A stretch of 12,524 nt of DNA, from assembly GCA_012514445.1 (NCBI GenBank), contig JAAZAI010000222.1, forward strand, positions 1 to 12,524, in the 5' to 3' direction. The position numbers and the translations under genes are program-made. Origin of the DNA: Lentisphaerota bacterium. Its GTDB lineage: Bacteria > Verrucomicrobiota > Kiritimatiellia > RFP12 > UBA3636. A model generated the notes under the pieces. It saw only the letters and a program-made list of their open reading frames with translations, searched no databases and was not told the DNA's origin. Numbering within the stretch: position 1 is the stretch's first letter; each line of letters begins with the position of its first letter. Positions 5,428 to 12,524 of the stretch are shown in pieces.

Positions 5428-6087
5428 ATGGACATGGACGACGACGACAAGAAGACGATGACGCGCCGGGAGCGCGAGCGGGAGCAGCACCGCCAGGAGA
5501 TCCTGGACGCCGCGGAGGCGATCTTCACGGAACGGGGGATCACCGGCGTGACGATCGAGGACATCGCGAAGAAGGCCGAGTTCGCAGTCGGATCGATCTA
5601 TAATTTCTTCTCCGGCAAGGACGAGCTCATCCACCAGGTTTTCCTGCGCGTCGCCACGATCCGCAACGCGCAAATCGAAGAAGCCGTCATGCCGCTGGCG
5701 GGATGTCCGGTGGAGGCGCTGCGCGCGCTGACGCAGACGTGGATCAGCCACCACCGGCTGCACGGCTCGTTCCTGCGCGCGGCGTTCGTCTTCGAGATGG
5801 CCAAGGGATGGAAGCCGGGCACGCCGATGTTCAATCCGGAGCTGATGACGCTGTTCAAGCGCTACGAGACGCTCGGATGCGCCTTCTTCAAGAAGGGAGT
5901 GGAGGCGGGCGTCTTCCACAAGCTTCCTCCGCTCCACTTGCTGATGATCTTCGAAGGGACGTGCCGTTCCTTCGTCATGAACGTCGAACGGACCCGGGAC
6001 GACCGTCCCGCCGACGCCCTCGCCGACGAACTTTTCGGGTTGGTGCATGCCGCATTGACCGGGCGCCTTCTGGAGAAACTCGCTTGA
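5428..6087 (+). CDS. TetR/AcrR-family transcriptional repressor
   Basis: The 219-residue protein has the standard TetR layout: an N-terminal helix-turn-helix (about 25-66) and an all-helical ligand and dimer domain (about 75-215). The DNA-recognition part GVTIEDIAKKAEFAVGSIYN, with NFFSGKDEL after it, is typical of AcrR-like repressors of efflux operons. As first gene of the operon, with operator-like repeats across its promoter, it should repress itself and the pump genes until a pump substrate or related ligand binds. The ligand is unknown. Start choice is open: GGAG (5421-5424) is only 3 nt from the ATG at 5428 but 9 nt from the in-frame ATG at 5434, so the shorter form (217 residues) may be the real one. 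The N-terminus is very acidic then basic (MDMDDDDKK). The stop overlaps the next start by one base (TGATG), indicating translational coupling. Confidence 0.93.
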   Translation: MDMDDDDKKTMTRREREREQHRQEILDAAEAIFTERGITGVTIEDIAKKAEFAVGSIYNFFSGKDELIHQVFLRVATIRNAQIEEAVMPLAGCPVEALRALTQTWISHHRLHGSFLRAAFVFEMAKGWKPGTPMFNPELMTLFKRYETLGCAFFKKGVEAGVFHKLPPLHLLMIFEGTCRSFVMNVERTRDDRPADALADELFGLVHAALTGRLLEKLA

Positions 6088-7601
6088 TGAAGAACCGGAC
6101 CTGTCACGACTCCCTCGCCCCCTTCGCCCGCACGGCTGTCAAGGTCGCCACCTCCCTCGCGTTGATCGGCGCGCTGGCGGGCTGCGCCGCGACGAACGGC
6201 GGGGAGACGGTCGATTCGCTGATGCGCGAGCGCGCCCGGCTCGCCGAGACGCGCCACCAGGCGCGCGCGGCGGGCGCGGGCGCGGAAGCGCCGGCCGCCG
6301 CCGATGCCGACGCGCTGCCCGTGCTCTCCGGCAAGCTTTCGCTCGCCGACGCCGTCACGCTCGCGCTGGCCAACAACCGTTCGCTGAAGACGACGTATCT
6401 CCTGCGCGTCGAGGCCGACGGCCTCGTGACCGAGGCGTATGCGGGCGCGCTGCCGCAGGTGGGCGCCTCCGCCTCCGCCGAGTCTTCGCTGCCGCGCGAG
6501 GACGATTCCGACCAGTACGCGCTCGGCGTGGAGGTGTCGCAGGCGCTCTGGCGCAGCGGCGCCGTCGCCGCCGGCGTCCGCTACGCCCGGCTCTACGCGG
6601 CCAGCACCGACTTCACGATCCGCGAGAAGGTTCAGAAGACCGTCGCCGAGACGGCGGCGAAATACCTGGACGTCCTCCTCGAACAGCATCTCGTGCAGGT
6701 GTTCGAAGAGGCCGCCGCGGTGTCCGATCGCGTGTTGCAGACGGCGAAGAGCCGCCGCGCCCAGGGCGTCGTCTCCGACTACGAGGTGCTCCGCGCCGAA
6801 GTGGAGGTGGCCAACACGCGCGCCGAGCTGATCAACGAGCGCAACGCGCTCCGTCGCGCCACCGTCGCGCTCTTCCAGACGCTCGGCGTCTCGCAGGCGA
6901 GCGAGGTGGCCTTCTCCGGCGACCTCGCCTACGCATCGGAGGCGCACGACCTCGAGGCGGCCTCCGCCAAGGCGTTCGCGCTGCGTCCCGACCTCGCGCG
7001 CGGCCTCGCCGCGCTGCGCATGGCCGAGGAGAACATCGCGATCGTCGCCTCCGCCTACGGCCCCGCCGCCGATCTCTTCGCCGCCGGCGACTACGCGAAC
7101 CGGGTCGACGACGAGTGGCAGGACGAGTGGACGCTCGGCGCGCGCGCGACCTGGAAGCTCTTCGACGGCTTCGAGCGGCGCGGAAGGATGCAAGTGGCGC
7201 GTTCGAAGCGCGACCAGGCGTCCGAGACGCTGCGCGACCTCGAGGATCGCGCCCATGTCGAGGTCGTCGACGCCGTGCTCCAGCTCAAATATGCCGACGA
7301 ACTCTACCAATCGCAGATCAAGAACATCGACCTCGCCAAGGAGGCGCTGCGCATCATCGAAGCCGGCTCCTCGCGCGGACGCAACACGCAGGTCGAGGTG
7401 CTCGACGCGCGGGCTGCGCTCACGAAGGCCACGGGCATGTACTACAAAGCCGTCCACGCCCACGGCATGGCGCGGCTCGGGCTGCTGAGCGCCACGGGCG
7501 CGATCGAACCGGGCGAGGCGCTGGGCCGCCTGGTCGGCGCGGTCGCCAATGAAGCGCCCGCGATCCAGGCCCCCGCCGAGGACGGCGACGCGGCGAAATG
7601 A
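6087..7601 (+). CDS. TolC/OprM-type outer-membrane efflux lipoprotein
   Basis: This is the exit duct of the tripartite pump: a trimeric outer-membrane barrel with a long periplasmic helical tunnel. The 504-residue product begins with a basic stretch, a hydrophobic segment (17-31) and a lipobox LAGC, so C33 should be lipidated after signal peptidase II cleavage. Two OEP repeats follow (about 84-270 and 285-480). The first opens with SLADAVTLALANNRSLK, the usual start of the family, and includes the long helix around residues 228-262 (DYEVLRAEVEVANTR). An Ala-rich linker separates lipobox and barrel domain. The length matches OprM/NodT-type proteins. The start overlaps the tetR stop, with a GGAG 11 nt upstream. 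An adaptor and an RND pump follow on the same strand, so this is the dedicated outer-membrane partner. Confidence 0.93.
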   Translation: MKNRTCHDSLAPFARTAVKVATSLALIGALAGCAATNGGETVDSLMRERARLAETRHQARAAGAGAEAPAAADADALPVLSGKLSLADAVTLALANNRSLKTTYLLRVEADGLVTEAYAGALPQVGASASAESSLPREDDSDQYALGVEVSQALWRSGAVAAGVRYARLYAASTDFTIREKVQKTVAETAAKYLDVLLEQHLVQVFEEAAAVSDRVLQTAKSRRAQGVVSDYEVLRAEVEVANTRAELINERNALRRATVALFQTLGVSQASEVAFSGDLAYASEAHDLEAASAKAFALRPDLARGLAALRMAEENIAIVASAYGPAADLFAAGDYANRVDDEWQDEWTLGARATWKLFDGFERRGRMQVARSKRDQASETLRDLEDRAHVEVVDAVLQLKYADELYQSQIKNIDLAKEALRIIEAGSSRGRNTQVEVLDARAALTKATGMYYKAVHAHGMARLGLLSATGAIEPGEALGRLVGAVANEAPAIQAPAEDGDAAK

Positions 7602-7635
7602 ACCGGCACGACAGGATTTTCAACAGGAGACAAGC

Positions 7636-8727
7636 ATGAAAGCAGCAGTAATGACGATGATGGCGGCCCTCGCGGTCGCGACGGCGGCGGCGCAAGAGCC
7701 CGCCGGGCAGATCACGAACCGTATTTTTCTCGTGAGGACCGTGAAACCCGTGCGGACGGCGATCGCGGAAGTCGTCGTGCAGACCGGCTCGATCGAGTCC
7801 CCGGCCGTCGTCGACCTCTCGCCGAAAGTGTCGGGGCGCCTGGTCGCCACGTCGCTCGAAGACGGCGCGAACGTCGTCGAAGGCACGGTCGTCAAGGCGG
7901 GCCAGGTGATCGCCCGCCTCGACAACCGCGACTACGCCGCGCGCGTCGCCTCGGCCGAAGCGGGCCTCGCCGCGGCGCAGGCGACGCTGGAAGACGCGCG
8001 CAAGGAGTTCGCGCGCACCGAGGCGCTGCTCAAGGAGAACACCGCCACGGAGCAGGAGGCGGATCGCGCCCAGGCCGTGCTGAAGCGCGCCGAGGCCGGC
8101 ATCGGCGAGGCGGAGGCGGCGCTGGCGCTGGCGAAACTCGATCTCGCGGAGACCGAGATCAAGGCGCCGATGGATGCGCGCGTCGCGGCCAAGCACCTCC
8201 ACCCCGGCGCGATGCTCTCGCCCGCGAGCGTCGTCTACCGTCTCGTCGCGATGGACGAGCTGCGGATCTTCTTCGACGTGCCGACGACCCGCTTCGCCAA
8301 GCTCAAGCCCGGCGTCACCGACGTCGCCGTCGTGGTGGACGCCTATCCCGGCGAGGAGCTGCACCTGCCGGTCTTCACCGTGCATCCGGCGGCGAACGAA
8401 CGCACGCGCACCGTGCGCGTGGAGCTGCGCCTGCCCAACGCCGACGGCAAGTACCTGCCCGGCATGTACGTCCGCGGCGAGCTCGCGCTCGACCGGCGGG
8501 AGGGCGCGCTGGCGATCCCCCACGAATGCCTCGTGCCGATGATCGGCAAGACGATCGTGTACGAAGTGGTGGACGGGCGTGCCGTCGCGCGCGAAGTGAC
8601 GCTGGGCGTGCGGCAGGACGCGCTCCAGGAGATTCTGGGCGGACTCGGCGAGGGCGCCGAAGTCGTGTCCGCAGGCACGCACCGGCTCGCCGACGGCGTG
8701 GCCGTGAAGGTCGAGAGCGGAAACTAG
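7636..8727 (+). CDS. RND efflux periplasmic adaptor subunit (membrane fusion protein)
   Basis: The adaptor links the inner-membrane pump to the outer-membrane duct in the periplasm. The start at 7636 has an AGGAGA at 5-nt spacing and opens a clean signal peptide, MKAAVMTMMAALAVATAAA, with likely cleavage before Q20. There is no lipobox cysteine. Of 363 residues, about 55-100 plus 176-203 form the split lipoyl-like domain (PKVSGRLV; IKAPMDARV), 105-172 the alpha-helical hairpin rich in Ala/Glu, 205-285 the beta-barrel domain (LPGMYVRGEL at its end), and 290-363 the membrane-proximal domain. This is the usual order for HlyD/AcrA-type adaptors. The hairpin is fairly short, about 34 residues per helix. 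The gene follows the outer-membrane factor after 34 bp and precedes the pump gene by 45 bp. Confidence 0.94.
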   Translation: MKAAVMTMMAALAVATAAAQEPAGQITNRIFLVRTVKPVRTAIAEVVVQTGSIESPAVVDLSPKVSGRLVATSLEDGANVVEGTVVKAGQVIARLDNRDYAARVASAEAGLAAAQATLEDARKEFARTEALLKENTATEQEADRAQAVLKRAEAGIGEAEAALALAKLDLAETEIKAPMDARVAAKHLHPGAMLSPASVVYRLVAMDELRIFFDVPTTRFAKLKPGVTDVAVVVDAYPGEELHLPVFTVHPAANERTRTVRVELRLPNADGKYLPGMYVRGELALDRREGALAIPHECLVPMIGKTIVYEVVDGRAVAREVTLGVRQDALQEILGGLGEGAEVVSAGTHRLADGVAVKVESGN

Positions 8728-8733
8728 CAACGC

Positions 8734-8755
8734 GCGGCGGGCCGTAGCCCGCCGC
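8734..8755 (+). repeat. Perfect 9-bp hairpin with GTAG loop between adaptor and pump genes
   Basis: GCGGCGGGC (8734-8742) and GCCCGCCGC (8747-8755) pair perfectly around a CGTA loop. It begins 6 bp after the adaptor stop and ends before the weak GGGA ribosome binding site of the pump gene (8764-8767). It shares the core CGTAGCC with the palindromes at 4877-4883 and 4943-4949. It has no T-run, so a mRNA-stabilising intercistronic hairpin or a REP-type unit is likelier than a terminator. Confidence 0.65.
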
Positions 8756-8772
8756 CTCGGAACGGGATTTTC

Positions 8773-11700
8773 ATGAAACTATCGGAATTGGGCGTCAAAC
8801 GCCCCGTGACCACGCTCATGGTGTTCATGAGCATCTTCATCCTCGGCCTCGTGTCGTTTTCCTTCCTCGCCGTCGACATGATGCCCGAGATCGAGAGCCC
8901 GTCCATCTCGGTCTTCACGACCTGGGAGGGGGCGAGCACGGAGGACGTGGAGAGCAAGATCACGCGCGTGGTCGAGAGCGCGCTGGGAAGCGTGACCGAC
9001 CTCGACGAGATCTCCAGCTCGACGAGCGAAGGCGTCTCGCGCGTGACGTGCAAGTTCAAGTGGGGCACGGAGCTGGGCGAGGCGGCCAACGACGTGCGCG
9101 ACCTGCTGGAGCGCGCGAAGCGGCGCCTGCCCGACGACGCCGACGACCCGGTCATGTTCAAGTTCAACACCTCCAACATGCCGATCCTCTTCTTCGGCAT
9201 CACGGCGAGGGAGAACGTCGCCAAGATGGAGGACATCGTCAACGACGAGATCGTGGACGTGCTCAAGCGCGTCCCCGGCGTGGGTTCGGCGGAGGCGTTC
9301 GGCGGCCTGGAGCGGCAGATCAACGTCCATCTCGACCCCGTGAAGCTGGCCGCCTACGGGCTCTCCCTCGAACAGGTCGCAGCGGCGATCGCCAACGAGA
9401 ACATCACCGAACCGGCCGGCAACGTCAAGATCGGCTCGCGCGACTACACGATCCGCATCCCCGGCGAATTCGACAACCCCGCGCTCGTAGGGGACGTCGT
9501 CGTCAAGCGCGACGGCGGCGCGCTGGTGAAGCTCGCCTCGCTCGGACGCGTCGAGGACGGATTCGCCGAGGAGAACGCCGTCGTCGAGTCCAACGGCGCC
9601 CGGGGCATGATGATGATGGTGCAGAAGCGCTCCGGCGAGAACACCGTCGAAGTCTGCGAGCGTGTCCTCGAACGCGTCGACGCGATCCGGCGCCAGCTCC
9701 CCGCGGACTACACGATCAACCTGATCGCCGACAACAGCGACATGATCAAGCGCTCGATCAAGTCGGTCGGGGAAACGGTGCTCTACGGCGGTCTCTTCGT
9801 GATCCTCACGACCCTCTTCTTCCTTCGCAGCTTCCGCACCTCGCTCGTCATCGCGCTCTCCATCCCCTTCTCGCTGATCATCGCGTTCGTCTTCATGTTC
9901 CTGATGGGCTGGACAATCAACATCATGAGCCTCTCGGCACTGGCGATCGCCATCGGCATGGTCGTGGACAACGCCGTCGTCGTGCTCGAGAACATCATCT
10001 CCCAGATGTCGCGCGGCACGGGGCGGCGCGAAGCCTCGATGTTCGGCGCGGATGAAGTGGGGCAAGCCGTGATCGCCTCCACCCTCACGACGGTCGTCGT
10101 CTTCCTGCCCCTGATCTTCGTCCAGGGCGTGACGGGCATCATGATGAAGCAGCTCGGCGGCCTCGTCACGGCGACGCTCCTGGCTTCCGTCTTCTGCGCG
10201 CTCTATCTGACGCCGATGCTCGCCTCGAAGCTCCTCAAGCAGGCCCGGCCCGGCGAGGCGGAGCCGGGCCGGAACGCCTTCCAGCGCTGGAGCGAAAACG
10301 TCTTCCTGGCCGTTGAACGCGGCTACGGGCGCCTGTTGGACATCTCTCTGCGCATCCGCTGGCTGGTGGTGCTGCTGGCCATCGCGGTCGTGGCCGGGAC
10401 CGTGGCGCTCTTTTCGCAAATCGGAAGCGAATTCATGGGCTCGGAGGACACCGGGCAGCTCCAGATCGAGTACGAGCTTCCGCTGAGCACGCGCTACGAG
10501 GTCACGGCGGAGACGGGCCGGCGCGTCGTCGAGGTCGTCAAGCGGGTCGTCGGCGAGAAGAACATCCGCGTGATGTCGCTGGCCGCCGGCGGCACGGGCG
10601 GCGGGTTCGGCGGCAGCCGCTCCTCGCACACCGGGACGGTGCGCATGCGCCTCGTCGAGCGCAAGCTGCGCGAGCGCAGCACGGACGAGTACGGCGCCGA
10701 AATCGCGGCGATCGTCGGCCGGTGGCCCGAGGTCGTCAAGGTCTCCGCCAACTCCAACAACTTCCTCAACCGCATTCTGATGGGCGGCGGCGCCGCCATC
10801 CGCATCGACGTCTTCGGCTACGATCTCGACGTCGGCATGTCCGTCGCCAAGCGCATCGAGGCCATCGCCAACGAGGTGCCCGGCACTCGCAACGTGCGCA
10901 TCCGCGAAGACTTCGGCAAGCCGGAGCTGGCCGTGCGCGTGGATCGCGACAAGGCGGCCAGCCTTGGCCTCACGATGTACGACGTCACGACCGCCGTCAA
11001 CACGCTCTTCCAAGGCGACGAGACGACGGAGTACCGCGAGGGCGAGGACGGCTACTACATCGTGCTGCGGCTCGACGAGGTCCACCGCCGCCGCATCGAG
11101 GACATCCGCCGCTCCGAAGTCGCGCTCCCCGACGGCGGCGCCGTGCGCCTCGACTCCGTCGCCGAGATCGTCGAGACGACGGGCCCCGTCACGATCTCCC
11201 GCCTCAACCAGGAGCGGCGCGTGCGCATCGATCTCGACACGATCGACCGTGCGCAGAGCGAAGTCGTCGACGACATCCGCCGCCGCGTGGAGGCGGAGGT
11301 GCTGCTGCCCTCCGGCACGACGCTCGAATACGGCGGTCTGCTCGAGGAGCAGGAGGATTCCGAAAAGGTCATGCTCATGATGATCGTCCTGGGCGTCGTC
11401 CTCGTCTACATGGTGATGGCCGCGCAGTTCGAGTCCTTCGTCCATCCCCTGCTGATCATGTTCTCGATCCCGTTCGCGTTCAGCGGCGTCGCGGGCGCGC
11501 TCTACCTCACGGGCACCCCGCTGAGCATGACGGCGTACATCGGCATCATCCTGCTCATCGGCGTCGTCGTCAACAACGCGATCGTCCTGATCGACTACAT
11601 CAACCTGCTGCGAACGCGCGGCGTGCGGCTTCGCGAGGCGATCGTGGACAGCGGACGCCAGCGACTGCGCCCGGTGCTGATCACGACGCTCACGACGCTC

Positions 11701-11874
11701 CTGGGCATGCTGCCGATGGCGATGAGCTCCGGCGAGGGCTCGGAGACGTGGCGCCCGCTGGGCCTCGTGGTCGTCGGCGGCCTCTCGGTCTCCACGCTCG
11801 TCACGCTCGTCATCGTGCCCGTCCTCTACTTCATCGTCGAACGCCACCGGGCTTGCGCCCGCAAGGAGGCCTGA
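8773..11874 (+). CDS. RND-family inner-membrane efflux pump (HAE-1/AcrB-like)
   Basis: The trimeric pump uses the proton gradient to capture substrate from periplasm or membrane and push it into the outer-membrane duct. The 1033 residues show the duplicated RND plan: TM1 (about 11-34), a large porter/docking loop to about 335, TM2-TM6 with linkers, a second loop (about 550-860) containing a Gly/Ser-rich segment (AAGGTGGGFGGSRSS), and TM8-TM12. The TM4 proton-relay motif is GMVVDNAVVVLEN, with D399 matching AcrB D407 and N400 replacing D408. In TM10, GVVVNNAIVLID has N934/N935 where AcrB has its relay Lys. That D-N / N-N arrangement is familiar in AcrB-like pumps of the SwrC/YerP sort, so the pump is probably functional. 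Substrate cannot be told; no heavy-metal signature was recognised. The ribosome binding site is weak (GGGA). The gene downstream starts 2 bp after its stop. Confidence 0.96.
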   Translation: MKLSELGVKRPVTTLMVFMSIFILGLVSFSFLAVDMMPEIESPSISVFTTWEGASTEDVESKITRVVESALGSVTDLDEISSSTSEGVSRVTCKFKWGTELGEAANDVRDLLERAKRRLPDDADDPVMFKFNTSNMPILFFGITARENVAKMEDIVNDEIVDVLKRVPGVGSAEAFGGLERQINVHLDPVKLAAYGLSLEQVAAAIANENITEPAGNVKIGSRDYTIRIPGEFDNPALVGDVVVKRDGGALVKLASLGRVEDGFAEENAVVESNGARGMMMMVQKRSGENTVEVCERVLERVDAIRRQLPADYTINLIADNSDMIKRSIKSVGETVLYGGLFVILTTLFFLRSFRTSLVIALSIPFSLIIAFVFMFLMGWTINIMSLSALAIAIGMVVDNAVVVLENIISQMSRGTGRREASMFGADEVGQAVIASTLTTVVVFLPLIFVQGVTGIMMKQLGGLVTATLLASVFCALYLTPMLASKLLKQARPGEAEPGRNAFQRWSENVFLAVERGYGRLLDISLRIRWLVVLLAIAVVAGTVALFSQIGSEFMGSEDTGQLQIEYELPLSTRYEVTAETGRRVVEVVKRVVGEKNIRVMSLAAGGTGGGFGGSRSSHTGTVRMRLVERKLRERSTDEYGAEIAAIVGRWPEVVKVSANSNNFLNRILMGGGAAIRIDVFGYDLDVGMSVAKRIEAIANEVPGTRNVRIREDFGKPELAVRVDRDKAASLGLTMYDVTTAVNTLFQGDETTEYREGEDGYYIVLRLDEVHRRRIEDIRRSEVALPDGGAVRLDSVAEIVETTGPVTISRLNQERRVRIDLDTIDRAQSEVVDDIRRRVEAEVLLPSGTTLEYGGLLEEQEDSEKVMLMMIVLGVVLVYMVMAAQFESFVHPLLIMFSIPFAFSGVAGALYLTGTPLSMTAYIGIILLIGVVVNNAIVLIDYINLLRTRGVRLREAIVDSGRQRLRPVLITTLTTLLGMLPMAMSSGEGSETWRPLGLVVVGGLSVSTLVTLVIVPVLYFIVERHRACARKEA

Positions 11875-11876
11875 TC

Positions 11877-12275
11877 ATGAAATGCGTCACCGTCTTCTAC
11901 AACATCGCCACGGACGACGAGGTGATGGCCATCCTCGCCGACTGCGGAATCGCCGAGTACACGAAGTTCCCCCGCTGCCAGGGCCGCGGCAATGTGTCGG
12001 GCGCGCGTAGCGACGACCACGTCTGGCCCGGCTTCAACGCCGGTCTCGCCATCGTCGTCGAGGACGCGAAGGCGGGCGAGGTCATGGCCGCGCTCCAGGC
12101 GTTCCGCGATGGCCCGATGGGCCGCCGGACCGGCATTTTCGCCTACCAGACCCCCGTCGACGCCGTCCTCGCCCCGCCCGCGGGCTGGAAGCCGGGATCG
12201 CCCGGCCTCGACGAGGCCGGCTACAGGGCGGACGACATGCTGAATCGACCAGAGAAGACAATCAGGAGACGTTGA
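11877..12275 (+). CDS. PII-superfamily-like small signalling protein linked to RND efflux
   Basis: The 132-residue product looks like a compact ferredoxin-type PII fold: a first strand (MKCVTVFYNI), a helix (DDEVMAILADCGI), the segment YTKFPRCQGRG, a T-loop-like turn with DDHVWPGFN, a strand-helix unit (AGLAIVVEDAKAGEVMAALQ), and a closing strand GIFAYQTPVDAV. Proteins of this kind, with the QGRG and HxWPG-like segments, are known to me as small partners encoded after RND pumps in other Gram-negative bacteria; their task is not established. It lacks the classical GlnB T-loop tyrosine region. Residues 99-132 are an extra polar tail. C3, C23, C34 and H48 are possible metal ligands. A strong AAGGAGG (11863-11869) lies 7 nt before the ATG, inside the end of the pump gene. 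Its probable role is a cytosolic sensor of the pump's state or substrate (inference). Confidence 0.75.
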   Translation: MKCVTVFYNIATDDEVMAILADCGIAEYTKFPRCQGRGNVSGARSDDHVWPGFNAGLAIVVEDAKAGEVMAALQAFRDGPMGRRTGIFAYQTPVDAVLAPPAGWKPGSPGLDEAGYRADDMLNRPEKTIRRR

Positions 12276-12524
12276 TGAATGAAGAGAAAATGACAATCCA
12301 TGGCCATCTTCGTCGGTTGCCGCTGATTACCGTCCCGAATGCGATTTATTTTGTCACGACGTGCTGTCAGGGTCGCCGCGCTATTTTGAACAATCCCGAG
12401 GCTGTTGCCATCTTGCGCGAGGAGTGGGAATCGGCGCACGAGCGGCATGGCTGGTTGGTTGGTCGCTATGTCGTAATGCCGGATCATGTGCATTTCTTCT
12501 GCGTGGCGCTTTCCGGAGGCGTGA
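12275..12524 (+). CDS. REP-associated tyrosine transposase (RAYT, Y1/IS200-like), partial
   Basis: The frame runs off the right edge after 83 codons. Residues 20-75 match the N-terminal half of Y1 transposases of the TnpA-REP group: a strand with AIYFVTTCCQGRRAIL, then a helix with LREEWESA, then YVVMPDHVHFF. HVH (71-73) is the HUH metal-binding motif. The catalytic tyrosine would lie beyond the window. Such enzymes nick and join single strands at REP palindromes and are usually single-copy domesticated genes. The start ATG overlaps the stop of the PII-like gene by one base, and AGGAG (12264-12268) lies 6 nt upstream, so translation is coupled to the efflux operon. The gene is visibly less GC-rich than its neighbours, consistent with acquisition. 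A second Met at residue 6 is an alternative start. Confidence 0.88.
   Translation, partial: MNEEKMTIHGHLRRLPLITVPNAIYFVTTCCQGRRAILNNPEAVAILREEWESAHERHGWLVGRYVVMPDHVHFFCVALSGGV

Noticed and set aside
8779..11847. Open frame of about 1020 codons antisense to the RND pump gene
   Set aside because: The pump frame has all RND family motifs; the antisense product is a His/Asp/Glu/Arg-rich string with no domain, caused by codon bias.
1..12524. tRNA, rRNA or rpmH/rnpA/dnaN genes near dnaA
   Set aside because: No tRNA or rRNA signature was seen, and no frame matched the usual dnaA neighbours, so dnaA is not in the common dnaA-dnaN cluster here.

Overview
The window comes from a GC-rich Gram-negative chromosome. 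The evidence is a bacterial dnaA, a complete tripartite RND efflux operon with an outer-membrane lipoprotein, and a secreted methionine sulfoxide reductase. The protein style (an unusual DnaA domain IV motif, a PII-like protein after an RND pump, palindrome-rich intergenic DNA, a RAYT-type transposase) would suit the PVC/Verrucomicrobiota-Kiritimatiellota side of the tree, but that placement is inference and no marker in the window settles it.

Layout. The left part (1-2699) is all on the minus strand: a polytopic membrane protein cut by the window edge, an exported MsrB-MsrA fusion 21 bp upstream of it, and an M24-family Xaa-Pro-type peptidase whose promoter appears to make a leaderless mRNA. 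Next comes a 565-bp gene-free region (2700-3264) with lower GC and a short cluster of DnaA-box-like 9-mers, followed by dnaA on the plus strand (3265-4659). Genes diverge on either side of this region, so it is the best oriC candidate here. Downstream of dnaA, 685 bp (4660-5344) hold no gene but are packed with palindromes, a 13-bp inverted repeat and short tandem repeats. Some have the GTAG-plus-imperfect-hairpin form of REP elements.

The right part (5345-12524) is one plus-strand operon. A near-consensus sigma-70 promoter carries two 14-bp operator-like repeats exactly 20 bp apart around the -10 box. It drives a TetR-family repressor, a TolC/OprM-type outer-membrane lipoprotein, a periplasmic adaptor, a 1033-residue RND pump and a small PII-superfamily-like protein. 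The simplest reading is ligand-responsive autorepression by TetR of a proton-driven efflux pump spanning both membranes, with the PII-like protein as a cytosolic sensor or modulator of the pump. The last gene, a REP-associated tyrosine transposase cut by the right edge, overlaps the PII-like stop codon by one base and has its own ribosome binding site. It therefore sits as a translationally coupled tail of the efflux operon, in the same window as its candidate REP substrates.
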